Source: Methylibium sp. NZG
GTDB lineage: Bacteria > Pseudomonadota > Gammaproteobacteria > Burkholderiales > Burkholderiaceae_C
Direction of reading: 5' to 3'
Assembly (NCBI GenBank): GCA_001263235.1
Contig: LGRD01000001.1
Coordinates: 85,651 to 149,650, forward strand
Length of the DNA: 64,000 bases
Both the position numbers and the translations under genes were made by a program. This document shows positions 38,225 through 49,200 of this stretch, piece by piece. The notes beneath the pieces are model-generated. The model worked only from the letters and a program-made list of their open reading frames with translations. It did no database searches and was not told the origin of the DNA. The stretch's first letter is position 1; every line of letters starts with the position of its first letter.

Positions 38225-39763
38225 ATGCTACGACTAGAACTGATCGGCATCAGCAAACAGTACCCCGCCGTCAAGGCAAACGACAACGTCAGCCTGCGCG
38301 TCAAACCCGGCGAAATCCACGCCGTGCTCGGCGAAAACGGCGCCGGCAAGTCGACGATGATGAAGATGATCTACGGCGCCGTTCGCCCAGACGCGGGCGA
38401 GATCCGCTGGAACGGCCAGCTGGTGCAGATCGCCAGCCCGGCGCAAGCCCGCGACCTGGGCGTCAGCATGGTCTACCAGCACTTCAGCCTGTTCGACACA
38501 CTGACCGCGGCCGAGAACGTGTGGCTCGGCCTGGGCAAAAAGTTCACGCTCGCCGAAGTGGCCGCGCGCATCACCCAGGTGGCCTCGACCTATGGGCTGG
38601 ACGTCGAGCCCGAGCGCCCGGTGCATTCGCTTTCGGTCGGCGAACGTCAGCGTGTCGAGATCGTGCGTGCGCTGCTGACCGACCCCAAGTTGCTGATCCT
38701 CGACGAGCCGACCTCGGTGCTCACGCCGCAGGCCGTCGAAAAACTGTTCGTCACGCTGCGGCAACTGTCGGAGGGCGGCTGCTCCATCCTCTACATCAGC
38801 CACAAGCTCGACGAGATCCGCGCGCTGTGCCACCACTGCACCGTGCTGCGTGGCGGCAAGGTCACCGGCGAGGTCGACCCTGCGAAAGAGACCAACGCCA
38901 GCCTGTCGCGCCTGATGATCGGCAGCGAGCCGCCGCAGCTCAAGCACGTGCAGGCCCGGCTCGGTGTGCTGACGCTCGATGTGCAGCAGTTGAGCCTGCC
39001 CAAGCAGTCGCCGTTCGGCACGAACCTGAAGGACATCGCGCTGCAGGTGCGTGCCGGCGAGATCGTTGGCGTGGCCGGCGTGTCGGGCAACGGCCAGCAG
39101 GAGTTGATGGCTGCGCTGTCGGGCGAGGACACGCGCGCGCCGGCCGGCTCGGTTCGGCTGTTCGGGCAGGACATCGCCCACCACTCGCCGAGCCAGCGCC
39201 GCAAGGAGGGCCTGCACTTCGTGCCGGAAGAGCGGCTCGGCCGCGGCGCGGTGCCCACGCTGTCACTCGCCGACAACACGCTGCTCACGCGAACGCACAC
39301 CGTGGGCGGCAGCGGCTGGATCAAGGTGGGCGAGGTGCGCAGGTTGGCCGCGCACATCATCGACCGCTTCAACGTCAAGGCCGGCGGCGCGGGCGCGGCG
39401 GCCAAGTCGCTCTCAGGCGGCAACCTGCAGAAGTTCATCGTCGGCCGCGAGATCGACGCACGGCCGAAGCTGCTGATCGTCTCGCAACCCACCTGGGGCG
39501 TGGACGTGGGCGCCGCCGCGTTGATCCGCGGCGAGCTGCTGAAGCTGCGCGACGAGGGCTGCGCACTGCTCGTCGTCAGCGAAGAGCTCGACGAGCTGTT
39601 CGAAATCTGCGACAGGCTGGTGGTGATTGCCGCCGGCCGGGTGAGCCCGAGCGTGCCGACAGCGCAGGCGACGATCGAGCAGATCGGCGAGTGGATGTCG
39701 GGGCTGTGGCCGCAAGGGCCGCAATCCGGCGCAGCGAAGTCCGGAGAAGTCGCCCATGCTTAA
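38225..39763 (+). CDS. BMP-type nucleoside/purine ABC transporter ATPase (two nucleotide-binding domains)
   Basis: The 512-residue protein is a tandem ATPase. The first domain has GENGAGKST (residues 39-47), LSVGERQRVE and LLILDEPTSVLTP. The second has the degenerate Walker A GVSGNGQQE, signature LSGGNLQKFIVGRE and LLIVSQPTWGVDVG, in which the usual Glu is Gln. These asymmetries are normal for the NupA/RbsA class. With two permeases and a BMP lipoprotein it forms an importer for nucleosides or free purines, consistent with its position between guaD and adenine deaminase. The permease start overlaps its stop by 8 bases. Confidence 0.93.
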   Translation: MLRLELIGISKQYPAVKANDNVSLRVKPGEIHAVLGENGAGKSTMMKMIYGAVRPDAGEIRWNGQLVQIASPAQARDLGVSMVYQHFSLFDTLTAAENVWLGLGKKFTLAEVAARITQVASTYGLDVEPERPVHSLSVGERQRVEIVRALLTDPKLLILDEPTSVLTPQAVEKLFVTLRQLSEGGCSILYISHKLDEIRALCHHCTVLRGGKVTGEVDPAKETNASLSRLMIGSEPPQLKHVQARLGVLTLDVQQLSLPKQSPFGTNLKDIALQVRAGEIVGVAGVSGNGQQELMAALSGEDTRAPAGSVRLFGQDIAHHSPSQRRKEGLHFVPEERLGRGAVPTLSLADNTLLTRTHTVGGSGWIKVGEVRRLAAHIIDRFNVKAGGAGAAAKSLSGGNLQKFIVGREIDARPKLLIVSQPTWGVDVGAAALIRGELLKLRDEGCALLVVSEELDELFEICDRLVVIAAGRVSPSVPTAQATIEQIGEWMSGLWPQGPQSGAAKSGEVAHA

Positions 39764-40868
39764 GCTCGAACCGCGCGCCCAGCCGTCGGCGCTGATGTCG
39801 TATGCCTCGCCGCCGATCGCACTGGCCGCAACGGTGGTGCTGGCCAGCCTGCTGTTCGCCGCGCTCGGCAAAGACCCGGTGCGGGGCCTGGCGATCTTTT
39901 TCATCGAGCCGCTCAACGGTTGGCGCGGTGTGTCGGAGGTGCTGCTCAAGGCGACACCGCTGATCCTGTGCGCGCTCGGGTTGGCGGTCTGCTACCGCTC
40001 CAACGTCTGGAACATCGGCGCCGAAGGGCAGTTCGTGCTCGGTGCGATCGCTGGGGGTGGCGTGGCGTTGTGGCTCACCACGCAAGGTGTGACGGGCGCA
40101 CGTGGCATCTACAGCCCGCTGGTCCTGCTGGGCGGCGTGCTGGGCGGCATGGCCTGGGCGGCCATCACTGCGTGGCTGCGCGACAGCTTCAACGCGAGCG
40201 AGATTCTGGTCAGCCTGATGCTGGTCTACGTGGCGCAGCAGTTGCTGAACTACCTGGTGTTCGGGCCCTGGAAGGACCCGATGGGCTTCAACTTCCCGCA
40301 GACCCGGACGTTCGACACATCGACCTGGTTGCCGCAGCTCTACGGCCGGCTGCACTGGGGCTTCGTGCTGGCGCTGGTGCTGGTGGCGGGTTTCTGGGCG
40401 TTCCTGTTCCGCTCGTGGCGCGGCTTTCAGTTGCAGGTGGGCGGGCTGGCGCCGGCCGCAGCGCGCTACGCCGGTTTTTCGGCGCGTGCGTCGCTGTGGA
40501 CAGCGCTGATGGTCTCGGGCGGCATGGCCGGCCTGGCCGGTGCGATGGAGGCCGCCGGCCCGCTGCGGCAGTTGACGCCGCACCTGTCGACCGGCTACGG
40601 CTTCACCGCGATCATCGTCTGCTTCGTCGGGCGGCTGCACCCGGTGGGCATCGTGTTCTCGGGGCTGCTGCTGTCGATGATGTTGATCGGCGGCGAACTC
40701 GGCCAGTCGCGCCTGGGCCTGCCGAATGCGTTGACCGGCGTGTTCCAGGGGCTGCTGCTATTTTTGCTGTTGGCCAGCGACACCTTGATCCAGTACCGGT
40801 TGCGGTGGAAGGCTGGGGCGCCTGCGGGCGCGAAGTCTGCAGCGCGTTTGGCCAAGGAGGCGTCATGA
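39756..40868 (+). CDS. Nucleoside/purine ABC transporter permease 1 (NupP/YufP-like)
   Basis: The 370-residue branched-chain/ribose-type permease has about nine hydrophobic segments. Family pieces are LKATPLILCALGLAVCYRSNVWNIGAEGQF, shown here in two parts: LILCALGLAVCYRS and NVWNIGAEGQFVLGA. Also present are FNASEILVSLMLVYVAQQLL, QVGGLAPAAARYAGF and ATG-proximal hydrophobic helices. The start lies inside the ATPase gene and the stop overlaps the second permease gene (ATGA). Confidence 0.92.
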   Translation: MLKLEPRAQPSALMSYASPPIALAATVVLASLLFAALGKDPVRGLAIFFIEPLNGWRGVSEVLLKATPLILCALGLAVCYRSNVWNIGAEGQFVLGAIAGGGVALWLTTQGVTGARGIYSPLVLLGGVLGGMAWAAITAWLRDSFNASEILVSLMLVYVAQQLLNYLVFGPWKDPMGFNFPQTRTFDTSTWLPQLYGRLHWGFVLALVLVAGFWAFLFRSWRGFQLQVGGLAPAAARYAGFSARASLWTALMVSGGMAGLAGAMEAAGPLRQLTPHLSTGYGFTAIIVCFVGRLHPVGIVFSGLLLSMMLIGGELGQSRLGLPNALTGVFQGLLLFLLLASDTLIQYRLRWKAGAPAGAKSAARLAKEAS

Positions 40869-41785
40869 ACGAAATGGCGCTCCTGATTGCCGCGACGCTC
40901 GCCTCCGGCACACCCTTGGCCATCGCCGGCTTGGGCCTGCTGTTGAACGAGAAGGCCGGCGTCTTGAACCTCGGTGCCGAGGGCATGATGCTCGTGGCGG
41001 CCATCGCCGGTTTCGCCACCGCGTTCTACACCGGCAGCGACCTGATGGCCTTTGGCGCCGGTGCAGTGGCCGGCGGCCTGATGGCGCTGGTGTTCGGCGT
41101 GCTGGTGATCTGGCTCAACACCAACCAGTACGCCACCGGCCTGGCGTTGAGCCTGTTCGGCGCCGGCCTGTCGGCCTTCGTCGGTGTGGGCATGGTGGGC
41201 AAGAAGCTGTCGGACCGCACGGTGTTCGAGGTGCCGGTGCTGGCCGACATCCCGTTCCTCGGGCCGGCGCTGTTCAAGCAGCACCCGATGGTCTATGCGG
41301 CGATGGGGCTGGTGGCGCTGCTCGCGTGGTTCCTCTACAAGAGCCGCGCCGGTCTCGTGTTGCGCGCGGTGGGCGAATCGCCCGAATCGGCCCACGCGCT
41401 GGGCTACCCGGTGCGGCGGCTGCGGCTGCTCGCCGTGGTGGCGGGTGGCGCGCTGTGCGGCGTGGCGGGCGCCTTCTTGTCGGTCGTGTACGCACCGTTG
41501 TGGGTCGAAGGCCTGGTAGCAGGCCGGGGTTGGATTGCACTGGCATTGACCACCTTTGCCACATGGCGCCCCATGCGGGTGCTGCTGGGCGCCTACCTGT
41601 TCGGTGGTGTGACGATGCTGCAGTTCGCATTGCAGGGCGCGGGCGTCAACATCTCGAGCCAATTGCTGGCCATGCTGCCCTACATCGCCACCATCGTCGT
41701 GCTGGCACTGATTTCGCGTAACCCTCTTTGGATACGCATTAACATGCCGGCCTCGCTCGGCAAACCGTTCCACCCCGGGTCTTGA
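40865..41785 (+). CDS. Nucleoside/purine ABC transporter permease 2 (NupQ/YufQ-like)
   Basis: The 306-residue permease begins LIAATLASGTPLAIAGLG and carries NEKAGVLNLGAEGMMLVAA, the equivalent of the NIGAEGQ motif in its partner, then LVIWLNTNQYATGLALSLFG, LRAVGESPESAHALGYPV and GRGWIALALTTFATWRP. The start ATG 40865 overlaps the preceding stop. The longer frame upstream is a shadow of permease 1. Confidence 0.93.
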   Translation: MNEMALLIAATLASGTPLAIAGLGLLLNEKAGVLNLGAEGMMLVAAIAGFATAFYTGSDLMAFGAGAVAGGLMALVFGVLVIWLNTNQYATGLALSLFGAGLSAFVGVGMVGKKLSDRTVFEVPVLADIPFLGPALFKQHPMVYAAMGLVALLAWFLYKSRAGLVLRAVGESPESAHALGYPVRRLRLLAVVAGGALCGVAGAFLSVVYAPLWVEGLVAGRGWIALALTTFATWRPMRVLLGAYLFGGVTMLQFALQGAGVNISSQLLAMLPYIATIVVLALISRNPLWIRINMPASLGKPFHPGS

Positions 41786-41847
41786 AACATCGCCCCGTTC
41801 ACGCTCTCTGTTGTCTCGAAACTGTCGTCCAAAACCTAGGAGAAATC

Positions 41848-43008
41848 ATGACGATCCTGATCAAACGCCGCTGGCTGCACGTGCTGGCGCTGTCGGCCGC
41901 GACGGCCGCGCTGGTGGGCTGCGGCAAGAAGGAGGAGCCCGCGCCGGCCGCCCCGGCCGCCGCACCGGCCGCGCCGGTGGCTGCCGCTTCCGCCCCTGCG
42001 CCCGAGCCCTTCAAGGCCGCCTGGGTCTACATCGGCCCGATCGGCGACGCCGGCTGGACCTTCGCGCACGACCAGGGCCGCAAGGCGGTCGAGGCCGAAT
42101 TCGGCGACAAGGTCAAGACCACCTTCGTCGAGAAGGTGCCGGAGAGCGCCGATGCCGAGCGCGTGCTGCGCGACCTGGCCACGCAAGGCAACAAGATCAT
42201 CTTTGCGACCTCGTTCGGCTACATGGAGCCGATGGTGAAGGTGGCCGCCGAGTTCCCCGACGTGAAGTTCGAGCACGCCACCGGCTACAAGATGGGCCCG
42301 AACCTGCGTGTCTACGACGCTCGCTTCTATCAAGACGCCTACATGGCCGGCATCATCGCCGGCAAGATGAGTAAGACCGGCACGCTCGGCTTCGTCGGCT
42401 CGTTCCCCATTCCTGAAGTGCTGCGCAACATCAACGCGTACACGCTCGGCGCACAAACGGTCAACCCGAAGATCAAGACCAAGGTCGTCTGGATCAACAC
42501 CTGGTTCGACCCGCCGAAAGAAGGCGACGCCGCGCAAAGCCTGATCAACGCCGGCGCCGACGTTCTGCTGCAAAACACCGACTCGTCGGCCGTGCTGCAA
42601 ACCGCCGAGAAGGCCGGCAAGTACGCCTTCGGCTGGGACTCCGACATGAGCGCCGTGGCGCCCAAGGCGCACCTGGCCTCGGCGATGGTGATCTGGGGCG
42701 GCTACTACAAGAAGGCCGTCAGGGAAGCGATGGACGGCACCTGGAAGAGCGAGCGCACCGTGTGGGGCGTCAAGGAAGGCCAGAACGACTTGATTAAGAT
42801 CAACGAGGCGGTGCCCGAGGAAACCCGCAAGAAGGTCGAAGAAGTGAAGGCCGGCATGAAGGCCGGCACCTTCGAGGTGTTCACTGGCCCGATCGTCGGC
42901 AGCGACGGCAAGGAGTTGCTCGCCAAGGGCGTCGCCGCCGACCAGGCCTGGAAGGACAAGGTCGACTTCTACGTGAAGGGCGTCGAGGGCAAGGTGCCCG
43001 GCAAGTAA
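41848..43008 (+). CDS. BMP/PnrA-family substrate-binding lipoprotein
   Basis: The 386-residue protein has a lipobox with Cys25 (ALVGCGKK), an Ala-Pro linker to about residue 52, then the BMP fold: AWVYIGPIGDAGWTFAHDQG, VPESADAERVLRDLATQGNK, HATGYKMGPNLRVYDARFYQ, WINTWFDPPKEGDAAQSL and FGWDSDMSAVAPKAHL. BMP proteins bind purine nucleosides; relatives in Burkholderiales are often next to purine genes and may bind free purines. A GGAGA site precedes ATG 41848. It ends the transporter operon just before an intrinsic terminator. Confidence 0.93.
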   Translation: MTILIKRRWLHVLALSAATAALVGCGKKEEPAPAAPAAAPAAPVAAASAPAPEPFKAAWVYIGPIGDAGWTFAHDQGRKAVEAEFGDKVKTTFVEKVPESADAERVLRDLATQGNKIIFATSFGYMEPMVKVAAEFPDVKFEHATGYKMGPNLRVYDARFYQDAYMAGIIAGKMSKTGTLGFVGSFPIPEVLRNINAYTLGAQTVNPKIKTKVVWINTWFDPPKEGDAAQSLINAGADVLLQNTDSSAVLQTAEKAGKYAFGWDSDMSAVAPKAHLASAMVIWGGYYKKAVREAMDGTWKSERTVWGVKEGQNDLIKINEAVPEETRKKVEEVKAGMKAGTFEVFTGPIVGSDGKELLAKGVAADQAWKDKVDFYVKGVEGKVPGK

Positions 43009-43047
43009 GCCGCTGACGCACACCCGCGCAAGCCCACGTTTGCCGCG

Positions 43048-43101
43048 CCGCCCGCGCCCGAGTGATGAAGATTCGTCGCTCGCGCCGGGCGGTTTTCTTT
43101 T
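43048..43101 (+). terminator. Intrinsic terminator of the BMP transporter operon
   Basis: CCGCCCGCGCCCGAG pairs with CTCGCGCCGGGCGG (one bulge) across a 16-base loop and is followed directly by TTTTCTTTT. It lies 39 bases past the BMP stop and separates the importer from the Rieske gene. Confidence 0.85.
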
Positions 43102-43131
43102 GCTGATGGTGCTGCGAGCCTCCCCACGCCG

Positions 43132-45254
<2,123 letters not shown>

Positions 45255-45324
45255 TGCGTTGGCCGCTTGACCCGGCACCAGGTACCGGGTTTAGTCTTCG
45301 GCTCTTGCGACCTGAACCGAACCC

Positions 45325-45858
45325 ATGACCGCTTCGACACACCCAGCGCTGTCCGCCGGCAGCCGTTCGCTTTCGACGGGCGCCTTGTGCGCAGCCGCCG
45401 GGGTCACGCGCGGCGCGTTGCGCATCTATGAGCGAGAGGGGCTGCTGCGCGAGGCGCCCCGCAGCGGCGCCGGCTACCGCCAGTTTGCCGGCGATGCCCT
45501 GGTGCGCCTGCAGGCGATCCGCCTGCTGCGCGAAGTGGGCTTTTCGATCCATGAGATCGGCTTGTTGCTCGCCGAGCAGCGCAGTGGCGACCTCGATGCG
45601 TTGCAGCTGCAAGTGCTGGCCAAGGAGCAATTGCGGGTCATCGACGCGCGCGTTGCTCGGCTTCAGCACGTTCGGCGCTACATGCAGGCGGTGGCCGACG
45701 GCGACTTTTCGCTGATCGACGACCCGGAGTGCCGGTTTCTGGCCGGGTTCCTCGCCGCTGGTACCGAGGTGGATCGTTCGCCGACGCGCCCAGCGCGGTC
45801 GGCGACTGCACGCCGAAGCGCGGGTGCGCCTCGCAGCAACGGCAAGGGGGCGCCATGA
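45325..45858 (+). CDS. MerR-family transcriptional regulator
   Basis: The 177-residue regulator has the MerR helix-turn-helix and wing (STGALCAAAGVTRGALRIYE, EGLLREAPRSGAGYRQF, AIRLLREVGFSIHEIGLLL) and then a coiled-coil dimer helix. The C-terminal tail, rich in Arg, Ser and Ala, has no clustered Cys, so it is not a metal sensor of the MerR/ZntR type; an organic or redox inducer is likelier. Its stop overlaps the start of the molybdenum hydroxylase gene (ATGA at 45855), so it probably controls that pair. Confidence 0.88.
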   Translation: MTASTHPALSAGSRSLSTGALCAAAGVTRGALRIYEREGLLREAPRSGAGYRQFAGDALVRLQAIRLLREVGFSIHEIGLLLAEQRSGDLDALQLQVLAKEQLRVIDARVARLQHVRRYMQAVADGDFSLIDDPECRFLAGFLAAGTEVDRSPTRPARSATARRSAGAPRSNGKGAP

Positions 45859-48125
45859 CGCGCCGTCGCACCTTCATCCTCGGCACGGTCGCCGCTGTTG
45901 GCGCGGTCGTGGTCGGTTGGTCCATCTTGCCGCCGCGCCAGCGCCTGGCGCCGTCGCAGCCCCTGCCGGCCACCGAAGGCCAGATGCCGCTGAACGGCTG
46001 GGTCAAGATCGGTGCCGACAACACCGTGACGGTGATGTTGGCCAAGTCGGAGATGGGGCAGGGCGTGCACACCAGCCTGGCGATGCTGCTGGCCGACGAG
46101 CTCGACGCCGATTGGTCCAGCGTGCGCATCGAGGCTGCGCCCGTCGATGCGATCTACGGCAACCTCGCCGCCGGTGTCGACGGCCTCCCGTTCCACCCCG
46201 ACGACCCCAGCGTGTTGAAGCGTGGCGTCGAATGGATGACGGCCAAGGCAATGCGCGAACTCGGCGTGATGGTGACCGGCGGCTCCACCAGCGTGAAGGA
46301 CCTGTTGCTGCCGATGCGCGAGGCCGGCGCCAGCGCCCGCGCGATGCTGGTGGGCGCGGCGGCCGAGCAATGGAAGGTGCCTGCCGGCGAGTGCCGCACC
46401 CTGGCTGGCCGCGTGCTGCACGGCAACGACAAGTCGGCCAGCTTCGGCGAACTGGCGGCCGCCGCGGCGCTGCGCGATTTGCCGCGCGGCGTGGCGCTGA
46501 AGGCGCCGTCCGCCTTCACGCTGATCGGCAAGCCGATCAAGCGCATCGAGGGCCGAGCCAAGGCGAACGGCTCGGCTGTGTTCGGCATCGATGTGCTGCC
46601 GCCCGGGTTGCTGTATGCGAGCGTGGTGATGTGCCCGACGCTGGGCGGAACGGTCGCGGCGTTCGATGGCGCCGCCGCCTCGGAGCTGCCGGGTGTGAAA
46701 GCGGTGCTCAAGGTCTCCGGCCACCACGGCGGCACGGCCGGCGTGGCGGTGATCGCCGACCAGCCCTACCGCGCGATGAAGGCAGTGAAGCTCGTCAACG
46801 TCACCTGGGCGCCCGGCGAGGCGGCGGCGTTTTCGTCGGACGCGGCGATGAAGCAGCTTTCCACCGTGCTCGACAGTGAGCACGGTTTCGGCTACTTCAA
46901 GACCGGCGATGTGGACGCGGCGATGAAGGCCGCCGCCAAGGTGCTCGTCGCCGAGTACCGCGCACCGTACCTCGCGCACGCGACGATGGAGCCGATTAAC
47001 TGCACCGTGCAGGTCAAGGACGGTTCGGCCACCGTCTGGGCCTCCACGCAAGTTCCCAGCATCGCGCGCGGCGCGGTGGCCGACGTGCTGGGCATCGACG
47101 CCAAGAAGGTCGATGTGCGCGTGCAGTTGCTCGGTGGCGGTTTCGGCCGGCGGTTGGAAGTCGACTTCATCGCGCAGGCGGCCGAGATCGCGCTGGCGGC
47201 CGACGGCGAGCCGGTGCAGACGATTTGGTCGCGCGAGGAAGACGTGAAGCACGACTTTTATCGCCCGGCTTGCGTGGCGCGCTTCCAGGCGGGGCTCGAC
47301 GCGCAGGGGCGGCTCACCGCGTGGCGCAACGCGTCGGCCGGCCAGGCGGTGGTGCCGCAGGTGCTGGCGCGCAATTTCGGCTTGCCGGGTGTGGGGCCGG
47401 ACAAGACCACGTCTGAAGGCGCGTTCGACCAGCCGTACGAGTTTGCCAACGCGCGCATCGGGCACGAGATCGTCGACCTGCCGGTGCCGGTCGGCTTCTG
47501 GCGCTCGGTCGGGCATTCGCACCAGGCGTTCTTCAAGGAAGGCTTCATCGACGAAGTGGCGCACGGGGCGGGGCAAGACCCGGTCGCGTTCCGCGCGTCG
47601 CTGCTGCAGCAGCACCCGCGGCATTTGGCGGTGCTGAACCGGTGCGCCCAGGAAGCCGGCTGGGGGCAAGCGCTGGCTCCGGCCGCCGATGGCGCCAAAC
47701 GAGCCCGCGGCATCGCGCTGCACCACAGCTTCGGCTCGGTGGTGGCGCAGGTCGCCGAGGTGTCGGTCGGCGCCGACAAGCGCATCCGCGTGCACCGCGT
47801 GGTGTGTGTGATCGACTGTGGCCTGGCGGTCAACCCGGGGCTGATCCGCCAGCAGATGGAGAGCGGCATCGTCTTCGGCCTCGGCGCTGCGCTGTACGGC
47901 CGCATCGACATCGCGGGCGGCCAGGTGCAGCAGAGCAACTACCACGACGTGCCGATGCTGCGCTTCGACGAATGCCCGGTGATCGAGACGCACATCATGC
48001 CCAGCACCGCGCACCCCGAGGGCGTGGGCGAGCCGGGCACGCCGCCGATTGCACCGGCCGTGGCGAATGCACTGTTCGCGCTCACCGGCCAGCGTCTGCG
48101 CGAGTTGCCGCTGGCGTTGGCCTGA
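45855..48125 (+). CDS. Exported molybdopterin hydroxylase large subunit (IorB-like)
   Basis: The 756-residue protein starts [16 protein letters not shown], a twin-arginine-like signal or anchor, so it is probably carried folded to the periplasm. Two aldehyde-oxidase-type halves follow: [87 protein letters not shown], and [19 protein letters not shown] with the catalytic Glu. This is the isoquinoline 1-oxidoreductase beta-like type, which uses a small FeS subunit and cytochrome c rather than FAD. The FeS gene follows after 26 bases. The substrate (N-heterocycle or aldehyde) cannot be told from sequence. Confidence 0.88.
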   Translation: MTRRRTFILGTVAAVGAVVVGWSILPPRQRLAPSQPLPATEGQMPLNGWVKIGADNTVTVMLAKSEMGQGVHTSLAMLLADELDADWSSVRIEAAPVDAIYGNLAAGVDGLPFHPDDPSVLKRGVEWMTAKAMRELGVMVTGGSTSVKDLLLPMREAGASARAMLVGAAAEQWKVPAGECRTLAGRVLHGNDKSASFGELAAAAALRDLPRGVALKAPSAFTLIGKPIKRIEGRAKANGSAVFGIDVLPPGLLYASVVMCPTLGGTVAAFDGAAASELPGVKAVLKVSGHHGGTAGVAVIADQPYRAMKAVKLVNVTWAPGEAAAFSSDAAMKQLSTVLDSEHGFGYFKTGDVDAAMKAAAKVLVAEYRAPYLAHATMEPINCTVQVKDGSATVWASTQVPSIARGAVADVLGIDAKKVDVRVQLLGGGFGRRLEVDFIAQAAEIALAADGEPVQTIWSREEDVKHDFYRPACVARFQAGLDAQGRLTAWRNASAGQAVVPQVLARNFGLPGVGPDKTTSEGAFDQPYEFANARIGHEIVDLPVPVGFWRSVGHSHQAFFKEGFIDEVAHGAGQDPVAFRASLLQQHPRHLAVLNRCAQEAGWGQALAPAADGAKRARGIALHHSFGSVVAQVAEVSVGADKRIRVHRVVCVIDCGLAVNPGLIRQQMESGIVFGLGAALYGRIDIAGGQVQQSNYHDVPMLRFDECPVIETHIMPSTAHPEGVGEPGTPPIAPAVANALFALTGQRLRELPLALA

Positions 48126-48151
48126 CCTCGGATCAAACGGAAGACCCTGAA

Positions 48152-48616
48152 ATGGCCTCGATCAACGTGAACGGCAAGGACCTGACGGTCAGCGGCGAAG
48201 ACGACACCCCGCTGCTGTGGGTGCTGCGCGGCGAGCTCAAGCTCACCGGCACCAAGTTCGGCTGCGGCATGGCGCTGTGCGGCGCGTGCACCGTGCACAT
48301 CGACGGCGAGCCGGTGCGCTCCTGCGTCACGCCGCTGTCGGCAGTGGGCGCGCGCCGCGTCACCACGATCGAAGGGCTCGACGGCCCGCAAGCCACCGCC
48401 GTGCGCGCCGCGTGGGACGAGGCCGACGTGGTGCAGTGCGGCTACTGCCAGAGCGGGCAGGTGATGGCGGCGTGCGCACTGCTGGTCAAGACGCCCCAGC
48501 CCACCGACGCCGACATCGACCAGGCGATGGCCGGCAACCTGTGCCGCTGCGGCACCTACCCGCGCATTCGGGCGGCAATTCATCTGGCGGCGAAGAAGGC
48601 GGCGCCGCCGGCCTGA
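48152..48616 (+). CDS. [2Fe-2S] small subunit of the molybdenum hydroxylase (IorA-like)
   Basis: The 154-residue protein carries two [2Fe-2S] clusters: the ferredoxin type in [19 protein letters not shown], and the helical type in [13 protein letters not shown] and [15 protein letters not shown]. It accepts electrons from the IorB-like subunit. No signal of its own is seen, as expected if it is exported as a complex with its partner by the Tat route. ATG 48152 was chosen; upstream codons overlap the previous gene's tail. Confidence 0.92.
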   Translation: MASINVNGKDLTVSGEDDTPLLWVLRGELKLTGTKFGCGMALCGACTVHIDGEPVRSCVTPLSAVGARRVTTIEGLDGPQATAVRAAWDEADVVQCGYCQSGQVMAACALLVKTPQPTDADIDQAMAGNLCRCGTYPRIRAAIHLAAKKAAPPA

Positions 48617-48649
48617 CGCGCCGAGCGCCACGGCCCGCGCCGAGGCTGG

Positions 48650-49030
48650 TCATTGCAACCGCCGCGGCGCCTCGCAGACCACCTCGTTCCGGGTGGTCCG
48701 GCGCGCGCGCTCCAGCGTCGGCGGTGGTTTGCTGGTGCCGTCTCGGCCGCAAGCCGCGTCGCACCCCGGCGCCGCCTCGGCGGTGCACCCCGCCATCTGC
48801 ACCCAGCGCTGCCGCAGACCGCCGAGCAGCGCCTGGAACGTGGTCGAGAGTTGGGGGTGCTCGGCCAGCAGCGCCAGGTTGTTGCCGATCTTGCGGCCCA
48901 TCAGCACGCGCTGCTCGGGGTGCAGTTCGGCCAGCAGCGCCTGGCTGTAGCCGGTCATCAGCGCCAGCGTGCCGGCCAGCACCGCCTCGACAGCGGGCAA
49001 CTCGTGTTCTTCGCAAAGGCATTCGGACAT
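48650..49030 (-). CDS. Small Cys-containing hypothetical protein under a Fur-like box
   Basis: The 126-residue product starts MSECLCEEHELPAVEAVLAG and has a helical middle (HPEQRVLMGRKIGNNLALLA, FQALLGGLRQRWVQM). Its C-terminus contains several Cys (MAGCTAEAAPGCDAACGRDG) and a basic tail. I do not recognise a characterised family. Six Cys in about 125 residues plus the Fur-like site in front suggest an iron-limitation protein, perhaps a metal or FeS-handling factor. ATG 49030 is preceded by GGAGG. Translation from the upstream ATG at 49174 would run through the operator and is unlikely. Confidence 0.65.
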   Translation of the reverse strand: MSECLCEEHELPAVEAVLAGTLALMTGYSQALLAELHPEQRVLMGRKIGNNLALLAEHPQLSTTFQALLGGLRQRWVQMAGCTAEAAPGCDAACGRDGTSKPPPTLERARRTTRNEVVCEAPRRLQ

Positions 49031-49074
49031 CGAAACCTCCCAGCGGGGTGACAACAGGCTGCGCATCTTATCGC

Positions 49075-49094
49075 AAATGAGAACCATTCCTATT
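49075..49094. promoter_or_regulatory. Candidate Fur box
   Basis: AAATGAGAACCATTCCTATT on the plus strand (minus: AATAGGAATGGTTCTCATTT) matches the AT-rich NAT-repeat pattern of Fur sites, in a GC-rich genome. It lies 45 bases before the small Cys protein and 106 bases before the second BMP gene, so it could act on either. Confidence 0.55.
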
Positions 49095-49200
49095 AAGAAG
49101 TGAAAAGAGTCACCACCGCAAACCTGTGAGAATCCACGTGGCGCTGCGGCCGTGCTCCCTGCCGCCGTTGCCATTCCCGGGAGCCATGTCGAGGAACACC

